A DNA stretch of 39,951 nucleotides from Arenicellales bacterium (GCA_029287855.1 JARFQI010000072.1:1-39951), one strand, 5' to 3'; positions 9,107 through 21,697 are shown, numbered from the stretch's first letter. Notes: a model not told the origin generated them from the letters alone. Program-made: numbers and translations.

Positions 9107-11137
9107 TTAATTAATTCGTTTCGGTCTAAAATTATCCACTGCCTGCCTGAGTTGTTGCTGCCGGTCCAGTCCTGTTTTTCCTGCATACTGAATAGCAATG
9201 TAAGCTTCCGTAACAGGTCTTACCATCTGCTGCAAATCCGGTCTTAACTTAATCACCCTTCTGGCAAGCTCAGCAGGCCCTTCTGATGGAGATCGAACAA
9301 TTCCAATACGTGACAGACGATGACAAAATTTCTGATACAGTATTTCTGTCGGGTCGACAATCTTTTTTCTGTGAAATAAAAACCATGCCTGAAGACTTAC
9401 CACCACAGATACCAGGGCAACTAAAAGGTATACAAGTTTACTCCAGTTTGTTTGAGCAAACCCTATCCACTTTAACAAACCAGTCTGGTTTTCAGCTCCG
9501 TAGTCAATTACCCACTTATACCAACGCGTATTCACACCATCCCAAAACAATCTTAGATCTTTTATTGTCTTATTTAACAAAGAACCGGACAAAACCGACT
9601 GCAGCTGATCACCGGTTAGATTACCAAGCTGCTGGCCTTGCTCAACAAGTTGGCGTATTGCTGACAGTCCATACTCAATTCTCTCCGGCGCTACTGCTGA
9701 GGTAGGATCCACCCTTATCCAGCCTCTTTTTTCATTCCATACTTCAGACCAGGCATGTGCATCACTCTGACGGACTATCATATAGCCGCCCTGTTCATTC
9801 CATTCTCCGCCCTGGTAACCGATAACAACACGCGCAGGGATACCTGCCAGACGCATCATCATTGTGAATGATGATGCGTAGTGTTCACAATATCCCTTTC
9901 TCGTATCTAGCATAAAGGTTTCTAGCGGATGCTCACCAAGTAAAGGAGGCTGCAGGCTATAGATAAAATTATTATTACGATAAAAGGATAATACACTGTT
10001 GATATACTCATTATTGCTGCTTGAATTGCTATAAAGCTCACGAGCCAGCTGCTTGACCCGCTCTCCGGTTACCGAGCTCGTATCCATGTTTCTTTGCCGT
10101 TCTTTCTCGGTAACACCAACAAATTCATAGTCGGTAGCTGATTGTAATTTTTGCTCCTTTCTTTCTCTCAGCGTGCCGATACTGCGTAAAGTTTGGCCGC
10201 GACCCCAAACGAGGTCAGCGGGCCTGGCCAGCGGTATGTCGAGTGCAAAAACCCATTTTTTATTTGATGCCTCCTGGAGTATCGAATACTCAACAACGTC
10301 ATCCGGGGAATAACGTATTTGATTTTCTATAACTTCATCTTCTCCATGCTCTTTCCATGTTCCCATCTGATACTGTTCAAGTACCAGCCCTCGCCAGTAT
10401 CGCTGTTTTGCTGCTGGTACCGAGGCTGAAAACTCTACCCTGAATGCTACATTTTCACTCATATTCAATTCATTGATGCTGCCCGGTTTCATCGTGTCTG
10501 ACATGCCTGTAAGACCGGAGTGGCTATCGCCGGGTAAACCAAACAGCCCCCCCGGCAAGCGAGGAAATAGAACAAACAATAATACGGCTATCGGCAACCC
10601 CATCATTACCAGTGATGCTGCCCGCTTAAGCATGCCGAGTAAATCATGCCTGACTCTATGGTTTAAATACATCATTACCGCGAACAGAATGATTACAACT
10701 GCCAGCAAATAAATACCAAGCCAGATACTTTGCGAATAGAGAAAACTAGTCAAAACAATAAACATGCACAGAAAAACTACAAGCATGAAATCTCGCTGGC
10801 TTTTTAACTCGAAGAACTTTAATAAGGTCAGCGCTATCAGCATTGCGACACCGGCATCGCGGCCAAGCAGCGTATGATAGTGTTTAAACAGAAAGAAGAT
10901 TACTGTGAATAGAAAAATTATGCGGAGAATGCTGCCAGGCTGACGCCCTTTCGCAGTCACTATTTTATAACTCCAGCTGAACACAATGATGGCAAGCCCG
11001 GCCAGCCATACCGGCAACCTTGTCACATGCGGACTGACTGCGAGTAGAAATGCACACATCAGAGCAATCAATGCCTGTTTGTCTGGTTGAATCTCCTGAC
11101 CCGCACTAATATGGAATTTTTTGCTTAATATGCTCAA
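9107..11137 (-). CDS. tgpA: Membrane transglutaminase-like protein, TgpA family (DUF3488 + transglutaminase core)
   Basis: N-terminal multi-TM region, then TRKGYCEHYASSFTMMMRLAGIPARVVIGYQGGE...HAWSEVW...RVDPTSAVAPERIE. Confidence 0.88.
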   Translation of the reverse strand: MSILSKKFHISAGQEIQPDKQALIALMCAFLLAVSPHVTRLPVWLAGLAIIVFSWSYKIVTAKGRQPGSILRIIFLFTVIFFLFKHYHTLLGRDAGVAMLIALTLLKFFELKSQRDFMLVVFLCMFIVLTSFLYSQSIWLGIYLLAVVIILFAVMMYLNHRVRHDLLGMLKRAASLVMMGLPIAVLLFVLFPRLPGGLFGLPGDSHSGLTGMSDTMKPGSINELNMSENVAFRVEFSASVPAAKQRYWRGLVLEQYQMGTWKEHGEDEVIENQIRYSPDDVVEYSILQEASNKKWVFALDIPLARPADLVWGRGQTLRSIGTLRERKEQKLQSATDYEFVGVTEKERQRNMDTSSVTGERVKQLARELYSNSSSNNEYINSVLSFYRNNNFIYSLQPPLLGEHPLETFMLDTRKGYCEHYASSFTMMMRLAGIPARVVIGYQGGEWNEQGGYMIVRQSDAHAWSEVWNEKRGWIRVDPTSAVAPERIEYGLSAIRQLVEQGQQLGNLTGDQLQSVLSGSLLNKTIKDLRLFWDGVNTRWYKWVIDYGAENQTGLLKWIGFAQTNWSKLVYLLVALVSVVVSLQAWFLFHRKKIVDPTEILYQKFCHRLSRIGIVRSPSEGPAELARRVIKLRPDLQQMVRPVTEAYIAIQYAGKTGLDRQQQLRQAVDNFRPKRIN

Positions 11138-11144
11138 AATTAAT

Positions 11145-12029
11145 TCAATACAAAGCTAGAATCTTCAGGCATTTTGCTACTTGCCTTTCATCACTAGACG
11201 GCTGGACTTGAACGCCAGGAAGATCAATTCCAAACCGTATTCCCAGTGCACCAGCTTCTATTACCCAGCGTGTTAACAAACTAATTCGCTGTTCCCTGTC
11301 ACCGCGTGTATCATCCCAGTTAAATACCATTTGCGGCATATCGCCACCCAGGAATTCCTTGCTGTAAAGCCCCTTCCCTCTCGCATAGGTTTTCCAGTCT
11401 ATGTGTTGCGGCGAATCGCCCTTTCGATATTGTCGCAACCCCGAATAATCATCATTACTGTTTCTGCTCTGCATCGGTTTATAACTATTTTCTGTGTATC
11501 TGGTCGGAAACTCCTGCCATTCAGCTGGCCTGGGATAAACCAGGCCCTTTCTACCTAATTCAGCTGGTCTACACCACGAAAAAAATAGCCCTAGAGGAAA
11601 GCGTGTATTCACTTGTACTGCTGGCAGCGTATACCATCCCCGTAATTTAACCAGTGTGTTGCACTCAATATTTAAACTTTCATTTGCAGTGAAATCTCTT
11701 CGCCGGCTTTGATTGTCCTTGATATCGATACCAATATCATAGCGGTCACGCGCTGTGTGGTTGGAAAGAATAAGCGTATAACTCAGTTTTTTACCGGCGA
11801 ATACGGGTCTACATTCACCATAAGATAAACATATGCCTTCAAGATTTCGATGGGTATATAACATCGATACCGATACTGTTGAAAACAATGTAAAACACAT
11901 TATGTATGCCAGAGAATTATTGTAATTCACTGCAACAAGTAACATCGCCAGAAGAACAAACGAAAACAGAATGCCATGCCGGGTAGGTAACATGTAAAGG
12001 TTTTTCCGTGAAAGGCAATATCCTTCCAT
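11145..12029 (-). CDS. DUF58 domain-containing protein
   Basis: DUF58-type motif LRQYRKGDSPQHIDWKTYARGKGLYSKEF; two N-terminal TM segments; lies between tgpA and moxR. Confidence 0.88.
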   Translation of the reverse strand: MEGYCLSRKNLYMLPTRHGILFSFVLLAMLLVAVNYNNSLAYIMCFTLFSTVSVSMLYTHRNLEGICLSYGECRPVFAGKKLSYTLILSNHTARDRYDIGIDIKDNQSRRRDFTANESLNIECNTLVKLRGWYTLPAVQVNTRFPLGLFFSWCRPAELGRKGLVYPRPAEWQEFPTRYTENSYKPMQSRNSNDDYSGLRQYRKGDSPQHIDWKTYARGKGLYSKEFLGGDMPQMVFNWDDTRGDREQRISLLTRWVIEAGALGIRFGIDLPGVQVQPSSDERQVAKCLKILALY

Positions 12030-12098
12030 TAAGCACCCTTTGTTATTTGCATGAGCTTGTTAACGACCTTGCAATTTCAGTATTGAACTATGGTCTTT

Positions 12099-13019
12099 TT
12101 ATACTGGTGTTAATTCCAGCAAACGATATGCCGGATTGATACCAATATTTGTCTGTCCTTCCTGTTCCATCACCAGGGTCAGTCGGTGTCCGATAATTGC
12201 GGGCAGCACTTCCTGGATGTCTTCTGGCAGCACATAATCTCTTCCTGCCAGCATTGCCCATGCCCGTCCACCGCTTACCAGATCCAGTGCCGCTCTCGGA
12301 GATGCTCCATTAATGAACTCTGGAGAATTTCTCGATTGATCAACCAGATCCTGGACATAGTCCAGCAGGGCGGGAGTAGTTTTTATCGAATTCACTTCTG
12401 CCTGCCAGCTAATCAACTCGTTGGTTGAAATTATTGGTTGCAGCTTATTCAAATAATCCCTGCGGTCTTCTTTTTCCATTAGAAGCCGTTCAGATTTTCT
12501 GTCCGGATAACCGAGGCTAATCCGCATATAAAAACGATCTAGCTGTGATTCTGGTAAAGCAAATGTGCCTGTTTGTTCTAGTGGATTTTGTGTCGCTATT
12601 ACAAAAAATGGATCAGGTAGTGGGTATGTTTCACCATCGATGCTTACCTGGCGCTCCTCCATAGCTTCTAGCAATGCACTCTGTGCCTTCGGCGATGCTC
12701 TATTGATTTCATCTGCCAACACCACACTTGAAAAAATCGGTCCCTTATGAAAACGGAAACTACTATCCCCTGTTTCAAAAACAGACACTCCTGTAATATC
12801 AGCTGGCAGCAGGTCACTGGTAAACTGGATCCTGCTAAAGCCAAGGCCCAGCGCCTTTGCCAGTGCATGTGCTAACAGTGTCTTACCCATTCCCGGCAGG
12901 TCTTCAATCAATAGATGGCCTTTTGCCAGAATACAGCAAAGGCACAAATCTATTTGTTTTTCCTTTCCAAGAACTATTTCGTTTAGAAACCTTCTAACTT
13001 CATAAAATCGCGTTTTCAT
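12099..13019 (-). CDS. MoxR family AAA+ ATPase
   Basis: Walker A EDLPGMGKTLLA; Walker B VVLADEINRASPKAQSALLEAMEE; ATQNPLEQTGTFALPESQLDRF. Confidence 0.93.
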   Translation of the reverse strand: MKTRFYEVRRFLNEIVLGKEKQIDLCLCCILAKGHLLIEDLPGMGKTLLAHALAKALGLGFSRIQFTSDLLPADITGVSVFETGDSSFRFHKGPIFSSVVLADEINRASPKAQSALLEAMEERQVSIDGETYPLPDPFFVIATQNPLEQTGTFALPESQLDRFYMRISLGYPDRKSERLLMEKEDRRDYLNKLQPIISTNELISWQAEVNSIKTTPALLDYVQDLVDQSRNSPEFINGASPRAALDLVSGGRAWAMLAGRDYVLPEDIQEVLPAIIGHRLTLVMEQEGQTNIGINPAYRLLELTPV

Positions 13020-13181
13020 TATTTACCTGGAATCTTCATAAGCTCCAAAAGGAAACTCTTCAATTGAAATTATTCATAAGGCACAGTATCGTTGTCATAT
13101 AATAAGATGTCTATCTGCATGAGACAATTTCGTGTCTTTTTTATGAACATCATTGAAACAAAATAATTAAAATTAAATAAA

Positions 13182-13925
13182 ATGAACAGGATATCTACCA
13201 GGTACCTAATTATGGCTGTGATAATACTCACTATGACAGCCTGTGCCACGACACAACAAAAAGATATTGATACTGAAGTTCAAACCCCGACTACTGATAT
13301 TGTTAACACTGATCCCTTTGAAAAGGTAAATAGAGGGATATTTAAATTTAATCAGGACTTCGATGAGGCAATCCTCGTTCCATTTGCAAAGGGATATCGC
13401 AAAAACCTTCCAAGACCTGCACGACTGGCAATCTATAACTTCTTTTCTAATGCAGCGGAAGGAAGGAATCTGGTCAACAGCCTGTTACAGGGTAAATTGA
13501 ACCATGCTGTCGATTCATTTTCTCGAATGTTTGTTAACACATTTTTTGGTATGTTTGGTTTTGTTGATATTGCTACACAAACCGGACTTGAAAGACGTGT
13601 TGAGGATATTGGCCAAACTCTAGCCGTCTGGGGAGCGGGCTTTGGACCCTATATCGTTTTACCCATCCTCGGGCCTTCCAGCGGCAGGGACATTTTTGGT
13701 CTATATAGTTATTTTTTCTACACAGATCCACTTGGCTACATTGATGATTCTACGTCCAGGTTCGCAATGCTCGTGCTTGATATGGTCGACACACGCTCAC
13801 GCTATCTGCGTGCATCTTCAGTATTTGGTTTCGCCTCAGTTGATCCTTACCTGTTTGCCCGTGAAAGTTACTTTCAACAGCGTCTAGATATGATTTATGA
13901 TGGAGCACCACCAGTAGATTATTAA
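13182..13925 (+). CDS. mlaA: MlaA/VacJ phospholipid-transport lipoprotein
   Basis: Lipobox-like LTMTAC; DPFEKVNRGIFKFN; FFGMFGFVDIA; GRDIFGL. Confidence 0.9.
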   Translation: MNRISTRYLIMAVIILTMTACATTQQKDIDTEVQTPTTDIVNTDPFEKVNRGIFKFNQDFDEAILVPFAKGYRKNLPRPARLAIYNFFSNAAEGRNLVNSLLQGKLNHAVDSFSRMFVNTFFGMFGFVDIATQTGLERRVEDIGQTLAVWGAGFGPYIVLPILGPSSGRDIFGLYSYFFYTDPLGYIDDSTSRFAMLVLDMVDTRSRYLRASSVFGFASVDPYLFARESYFQQRLDMIYDGAPPVDY

Positions 13926-13952
13926 AACACTCAGTCGTTCTTACTTTGCGAT

Positions 13953-14909
13953 ATGCGCCAACTATATCCTGACATCAAACCTAACCAGACATGGCAGCTG
14001 CAACGGGGCATACATAGCCTCTATATTGAAGAATGCGGCAATCCTGCAGGTATCCCCGTGGTTTTTCTCCATGGTGGCCCAGGTACCGGTTGTTCTCCGG
14101 CACATCGTCGTTTTTTTAATCCTGAAGAATATCGAATTATTCTTTTTGATCAACGCGGTTGCGGACGCTCAACACCGCACTGTTGCCTTGAAGAAAACAC
14201 CACTAAACACCTGATTGATGACATAGAAGCAATTCGCCTATACCTGAATATTAACAAGTTGGTTCTATTCGGTGGCTCGTGGGGCTCAACGCTTGCCCTT
14301 GCCTATGCACAAAGCTATCCCGATGTTGTTATGGCTCTAATACTCAGGGGGATCTTCCTCTGCCGAGAGGATGAAATTCAATGGTTTTACCAATCCGGGA
14401 CAAGCAAGTTATATCCTGATTACTGGGAGAACTTTATTTCTCCGGTTGACGAATCTGAACGGAGTGATATCGTTGGTGCCTATCATAAATTACTGACATC
14501 CGATAATGAGTTAACCAGGATGGCGGCGGCAAAAGCATGGGTACGATGGGAAAACCGCTGTTCTGAACTGACTTACCATGAAGCATCATCTCACAACGAC
14601 ACACGCAACTCTGCAGCCCTTGCGATGGCTTCAATTGAAAACCACTATTTTGTCAATAATTCCTTTTTATCCCCTAACGAACTAATTGATAACATTAAAA
14701 ATATTTCTGACATACCCTCTATAATTGTTCATGGACGATATGACACAATCTGTCCACTGCAAAATGCCTGGGAATTACACCAGTCATGGCACGAGTCGCA
14801 ATTAAACATTATCCCTGCTACAGGCCACTCTGCTTTTGAACCCGGAAACATCGATGCTCTTATTAAAGCGACTGACCATTTTTCATTATTGCTAAAAGGA
14901 AAAACATAA
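13953..14909 (+). CDS. pip: Proline iminopeptidase
   Basis: HGGPGTG, DQRGCGRSTP, GGSWGSTLALAYAQ, WVRWE, VHGRYDTICP. Confidence 0.92.
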   Translation: MRQLYPDIKPNQTWQLQRGIHSLYIEECGNPAGIPVVFLHGGPGTGCSPAHRRFFNPEEYRIILFDQRGCGRSTPHCCLEENTTKHLIDDIEAIRLYLNINKLVLFGGSWGSTLALAYAQSYPDVVMALILRGIFLCREDEIQWFYQSGTSKLYPDYWENFISPVDESERSDIVGAYHKLLTSDNELTRMAAAKAWVRWENRCSELTYHEASSHNDTRNSAALAMASIENHYFVNNSFLSPNELIDNIKNISDIPSIIVHGRYDTICPLQNAWELHQSWHESQLNIIPATGHSAFEPGNIDALIKATDHFSLLLKGKT

Positions 14910-14910
14910 A

Positions 14911-15732
14911 ATGGCAATTTATGTTATTGGTGATGTACAGGGTTGTTATAAATCTCTTCAAAAATTAATTAAAAATATCGGGTTTAAAGTTACTAGTGAT
15001 CAGTTGTGGTTTTGCGGTGACCTTGTAAATCGAGGTCCACATTCAGCTGATGTTTTGCGCTTCGTTATGGATCTAGGTGATTCTGCAAAATGTGTGCTTG
15101 GCAACCATGACCTCAATCTACTGGCTGTAGCAAATGGTACACGGCAAAGCAAAAACCTGGACACGCTTGATAATATCCTTGAAGCTCCAGATAGTCTCGA
15201 AATGCTTAACTGGCTGCGCCATAGGCCACTGTTCTACCGATCGAAAGAATATCGAACATGTATAGTGCATGCGGGAATTTATCCCGCATGGTCTATTGGC
15301 AAGACAAAAAAACTGGCAGCAGAAGTACAACAGGTATTACGCAGTAGTGACTATAAGGTTTTCCTTGAAAAAATGTATGGCAACTATCCTGTTTACTGGG
15401 AAAAAACTCTGCAGGGATGGGACAGGCTCCGCTTTATAACCAATGTTCTGACCCGTATACGCTACCTTGATTCATCCGGTGCTCTCGATCTGAATATAAA
15501 ATGTTCCCCCGGGAAACAGCCGCCCGGCTTTCAACCATGGTATGCGGTTGATGGAAAGCGTAAGGCATCCTGGAGGGTTTTCTACGGCCACTGGTCGACC
15601 CTTGGACTACATTGGCAAAATAATGCGATATGTCTCGATTCTGGCTGTCTCTGGGGAGGAAAACTGACCGCAGCTCGTATTGATACTGAAAAACTGCAGT
15701 TTATTTCAAATTCCTGCCCAAAATACACGTAA
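14911..15732 (+). CDS. apaH: Bis(5'-nucleosyl)-tetraphosphatase, symmetrical
   Basis: MAIYVIGDVQGCYKSLQKLI, FCGDLVNRGPHS, VLGNHDLNLLA, VHAGI, FYGHWSTLGL. Confidence 0.94.
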   Translation: MAIYVIGDVQGCYKSLQKLIKNIGFKVTSDQLWFCGDLVNRGPHSADVLRFVMDLGDSAKCVLGNHDLNLLAVANGTRQSKNLDTLDNILEAPDSLEMLNWLRHRPLFYRSKEYRTCIVHAGIYPAWSIGKTKKLAAEVQQVLRSSDYKVFLEKMYGNYPVYWEKTLQGWDRLRFITNVLTRIRYLDSSGALDLNIKCSPGKQPPGFQPWYAVDGKRKASWRVFYGHWSTLGLHWQNNAICLDSGCLWGGKLTAARIDTEKLQFISNSCPKYT

Positions 15733-15857
15733 CCTATTGATAATATTGAATAATTTAACGATATGTCGTGTACACTGATCGGCCTTTTAATAGTACCGCC
15801 AGGCTTTCTTTTAGAGAGCTCTCAGTAAGAAAAAACTGTATCTTAAACAAACAAAAG

Positions 15858-18275
<2,418 letters not shown>

Positions 18276-18464
18276 CTAAAACCCGTAGATGACTAATCAT
18301 AAAATTCTAACATTATCAGCCAGTAATATCAGGAATATAACTACGATATGTCGTTAATAACGATATCTATTGATTTTAATTTCCACAAAGCCAAACTGGA
18401 AAATATTTTATGGAGTCTGGTTTATGCTGCTATTGTGTTTCTGCGAGGTCGTATTTGGGGAACT

Positions 18465-18505
18465 ACATCATTATGTTGATTCAGGGTAAACCAACATAAT
18501 GATGT
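18465..18505. repeat. Perfect 14-bp stem inverted repeat in the dnaN-gyrB gap
   Basis: ACATCATTATGTTG(18465-18478)/CAACATAATGATGT(18492-18505), 13-nt loop. No following T-tract on the minus strand. Confidence 0.7.
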
Positions 18506-18546
18506 TTAAAAAAGCAGAGCAGATTTTACAGGGATAATTATTATTC

Positions 18547-18566
18547 TATGTTTCACGTGAAACATA
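18547..18566. promoter_or_regulatory. parS: parS-type ParB-binding site
   Basis: Perfect 20-bp palindrome TATGTTTCACGTGAAACATA containing TGTTTCACGTGAAACA (18549-18564), which matches the chromosomal parS consensus. Confidence 0.9.
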
Positions 18567-18570
18567 TTAT

Positions 18571-19680
18571 TTACAGCCGCATCGGCATTACAATATACAC
18601 AGTTTCCGCATCACCTGGTGCACGTAGCGTTCCGCTGCTGTTAGCGTCGCTTAAAAGTATCTCTACTTTTTCTGAATGTATTACATTCAGAGCTTCAAGC
18701 ATGTAGCCGACGTTAAAACCGATTTCTATATCCTCACCAGTGTATTCTATCTTGATTTCATCAAAGGCTTCTTCCTGGTCAGGGTTATTAGCAGAAACGC
18801 TCATTTTATCTTTAGAGATAATAAGCCTTACACCGCGGAATTTTTCATTAGTGAGTATTGCTGCCCTATTAAGTGTATTTTGTAATTCATGCCTGTCTAT
18901 CAAGACAGATTTGTCCTGATTTTTTGGTATGACTTTTTCATAGTCAGGGAATCGACCATCAATTAATTTTGATGTAAAAATAACAGAGTCCAATTCAACA
19001 CGCATATGATTTGCATTGAAACTGACACTGATTTCATCCTCTATGTCATCCATCATGCGATTAAGTTCGGTTATTGCTTTTCTCGGAACAATAGCCTGGA
19101 TATCTGAATCAGTTGATTTTGAAGATAGTTGAATTTCAGTTTTTGCCAGTCGATGTCCATCAGTAGCTACTGTTGTCATGTTTTCACTATCAGAGACGAG
19201 TAACAGCCCATTCAGGTAGAAGCGCACATCTTGTTGTGCCATTGCAAACGATGTTCTCGTTAAAGCCTGCTTGAATGTACTGGCAGGTAGTTTCCAGGTT
19301 TGATTCCACTGTTCGGTTTCAATTTTTGGAAAATCGTCGACCGGCAATGTTTGTACAGTAAATCGGCTTTTACCGGATCTTATTATTGATTTTCCGTTAT
19401 CTCCAGATGTAATCGATATTTCAGCATCATCCGGTAATGAACGGGTGATGTCATAAAGCTTTCTGGCATTAATTGTTAATTCACCAGTTTCACCCGTCAC
19501 CTGATCACAATAGGTAATCACTTCAACCTCTAGATCTGTACCAGTAAGTGACAGTCTATTTTTTCCATCAAATTGAATTAATACATTTGAAAGTATCGGT
19601 AGCGTTTGACGCTTCTCAACAACACTGCTTACATACGTAAGTGGTTTGAGTAATGCTCCTTTGGATAACTTAATGTTCAT
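18571..19680 (-). CDS. dnaN: DNA polymerase III subunit beta (sliding clamp)
   Basis: MNIKLSKGALLKPLTYVSSVVEKRQTLPILSNVLIQ... C-terminal YIVMPMRL. Confidence 0.97.
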   Translation of the reverse strand: MNIKLSKGALLKPLTYVSSVVEKRQTLPILSNVLIQFDGKNRLSLTGTDLEVEVITYCDQVTGETGELTINARKLYDITRSLPDDAEISITSGDNGKSIIRSGKSRFTVQTLPVDDFPKIETEQWNQTWKLPASTFKQALTRTSFAMAQQDVRFYLNGLLLVSDSENMTTVATDGHRLAKTEIQLSSKSTDSDIQAIVPRKAITELNRMMDDIEDEISVSFNANHMRVELDSVIFTSKLIDGRFPDYEKVIPKNQDKSVLIDRHELQNTLNRAAILTNEKFRGVRLIISKDKMSVSANNPDQEEAFDEIKIEYTGEDIEIGFNVGYMLEALNVIHSEKVEILLSDANSSGTLRAPGDAETVYIVMPMRL

Positions 19681-19888
19681 AGTATTACCTTATTTTTATA
19701 TATCTTACTTCTATTGCTATTAGCACATATTGATGCTGTGTAAAACTGAAATTAACTCTTATTAATCATTATGTTATGAAATATATATGCCTGTTAATAA
19801 ATACTGTTTAGAGTAAGAATACTTTGTGAATTAATGTGTGTAAGTCAGTAAGCATAAGCAAAAATAGAGTTTATCCCCAATTTATTCA

Positions 19889-21244
19889 TTAGTTACTTAG
19901 TATTTTCAACAGGTTTTCATAGTCTTCATTCAACTGAGGATTTTCACTAGTTAACTGAGAGACTTTTTTTACTGCATGAATGACTGTTGTGTGGTCTCTT
20001 CCACCAAAGGCATCACCAATCTCTGGTAATGAATGATTCGTTAATTCTTTAGATAATGCCATCGCAATCTGTCTGGGCCTGGTTATATTTCTTGTGCGCT
20101 TTTTTGATCTGATGTCTGAAACGCGGATTTTAAAATATTCAGCAACGGTTTTCTGAATATTTTCCAGACTTATCATCCGCTGCTGGAAACCGACAATATC
20201 CTTCAGTGCTTCTTTGGCTAGATCCAGGTCAATTTCTCTACCAGTAAACCGCATGCTGGCGACGATACGATTTAAACCGCCCTCAAGTTCACGTACATTG
20301 GAACGAATCTGTCTTGAGATAAAAAATGCCACTTCCTGTGGAAGATTGATCCCCATTTCAGTTGCCTTGGTGATAAGGATTGCAACCCTGGTTTCGAGTT
20401 CTGGAGGCTCAATGGGTACAGTCAGGCCTGAGCCAAATCGAGACACGAGCCTTTCTTCGAGTCCTTCAATTTCCTGAGGCATTCTATCACTCGTCATTAT
20501 TATCTGACGGTTGAGATCCAGCAGAGAATTAAATGTATGAAAAAACTCTTCCTGTGATTGATTTTTTCGTGCAAAGAAATGTATATCATCAATTAACAAT
20601 GCATCGACTGATCGATAGTGAAGCTTGAAATCATCAATGGTTCCATGTTGAAGTGCTTTAACAAAACCTTGAACAAAAAACTCAGAGCGTACATAGGCAA
20701 TAGTTGCCGTAGGCTGCTGTTGAAGAATGAGGTTCCCTGCAGATTGCATCAGATGGGTTTTTCCTACACCTGAACCGCCATAGATGAATAGAGGGTTGTA
20801 ACTCTGGCCTGGATTCTCACCGACCTGAAGTGCGGCTGCACGTGCCAGCTGATTTGATTTACCAGCAACATGGCTGTGAAATGTAAATTTTGGGTTTAAT
20901 ACAGTAGAAAATTCCTGACGAATTTTCTTCTTTCGAGCTTTCTGAGCGACTTTCTTATTAGAGGTTTTTTTGTCGGTTGCCTGTTCTGAGCGATCAGCAG
21001 TAGTGCTGCCAATTTTAAGGATTACTTCAAGATTACCCTTGCCAATTGAACCTGCTATTTCAGTAATTCGTTTTAAGTAATGTGAATCCACCCAGTCTTT
21101 AACAAAGCGGTTTGGCGCTAGAAGATATAATTTATTATGGTTTTTTTCAGCCTGCAAAGGACGGATCCAGGTATTAAAATGATTACTGGATAACTCTCCT
21201 TCCAAATGGAGAAGGCAGTCATTCCAAAAGGTTTTTCTAGGCAA
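19889..21244 (-). CDS. dnaA: Chromosomal replication initiator protein DnaA
   Basis: YNPLFIYGGSGVGKTHLMQSAGN, LLIDDIHFFARK, C-terminal FGGRDHTTVIHAVKKV. Confidence 0.98.
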   Translation of the reverse strand: MPRKTFWNDCLLHLEGELSSNHFNTWIRPLQAEKNHNKLYLLAPNRFVKDWVDSHYLKRITEIAGSIGKGNLEVILKIGSTTADRSEQATDKKTSNKKVAQKARKKKIRQEFSTVLNPKFTFHSHVAGKSNQLARAAALQVGENPGQSYNPLFIYGGSGVGKTHLMQSAGNLILQQQPTATIAYVRSEFFVQGFVKALQHGTIDDFKLHYRSVDALLIDDIHFFARKNQSQEEFFHTFNSLLDLNRQIIMTSDRMPQEIEGLEERLVSRFGSGLTVPIEPPELETRVAILITKATEMGINLPQEVAFFISRQIRSNVRELEGGLNRIVASMRFTGREIDLDLAKEALKDIVGFQQRMISLENIQKTVAEYFKIRVSDIRSKKRTRNITRPRQIAMALSKELTNHSLPEIGDAFGGRDHTTVIHAVKKVSQLTSENPQLNEDYENLLKILSN

Positions 21245-21430
21245 AATAAATCCCTGAATTTTATGATATAATTAAGCGTTTAATTATATAATTATTATCT
21301 TTTATAGCATTACTACTGGTAGTAATTTATATATTGTTGAACTCGTTAGTTTAACTAATAGGTTTGGAGTTATCCACAGGCAATGTTGGTAATAGCATGA
21401 TATTTTTAAATTTAAATAAAGCAATTTGCT
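21245..21430. other. oriC: Putative oriC (dnaA-rpmH intergenic)
   Basis: AT-rich; perfect DnaA box TTATCCACA at 21370-21378; inverted repeats at 21266-21289 and 21309-21326; sits at the dnaA/rpmH divergence point. Confidence 0.6.
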
Positions 21431-21431
21431 G

Positions 21432-21460
21432 TTGACATAGAAGCCAACAAAAAGTACATT
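21432..21460 (+). promoter_or_regulatory. Sigma70-type promoter upstream of rpmH
   Basis: TTGACA(21432-21437)-N17-TACATT(21455-21460). Confidence 0.65.
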
Positions 21461-21548
21461 TTCCGCCCTTTTACATCTTGACCGTAATTCCTTGATGGCT
21501 ATGGCCTGAATCAGGTTTTCGGCCTAGCTAAATTCGAAGACAGATATT

Positions 21549-21683
21549 ATGAAAAGAACATTTCAACCTAGCGTATTAAAGCGTAAACGTCGCCACGGTT
21601 TTCGTGCAAGAATGAAAACCCGCAGTGGACGCGCAATCATAAATGCTCGTCGTGCCAGGGGTCGTGCTTCACTCAGCGCCTGA
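21549..21683 (+). CDS. rpmH: 50S ribosomal protein L34
   Basis: Translated by hand: [44 protein letters not shown]. Absent from the ORF track because it is shorter than 60 aa. Confidence 0.97.
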   Translation: MKRTFQPSVLKRKRRHGFRARMKTRSGRAIINARRARGRASLSA

Positions 21684-21697
21684 TAAACTATGCCTTC

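Noticed and set aside
9107-13019. tgpA-DUF58-MoxR cluster as a novel system
   Set aside because: This three-gene arrangement is a widespread, already described neighbourhood in proteobacteria.
15814-15823. Palindrome GAGAGCTCTC between apaH and gyrB
   Set aside because: Only 10 bp with no T-tract adjacent; insufficient as a terminator or site claim.
18410-18499. Small Cys-rich plus-strand ORF (MESGLCCYCVSARSYLGNYIIMLIQGKPT) in the dnaN-gyrB gap
   Set aside because: No convincing ribosome-binding site; overlaps the inverted repeat and is short enough to be chance.
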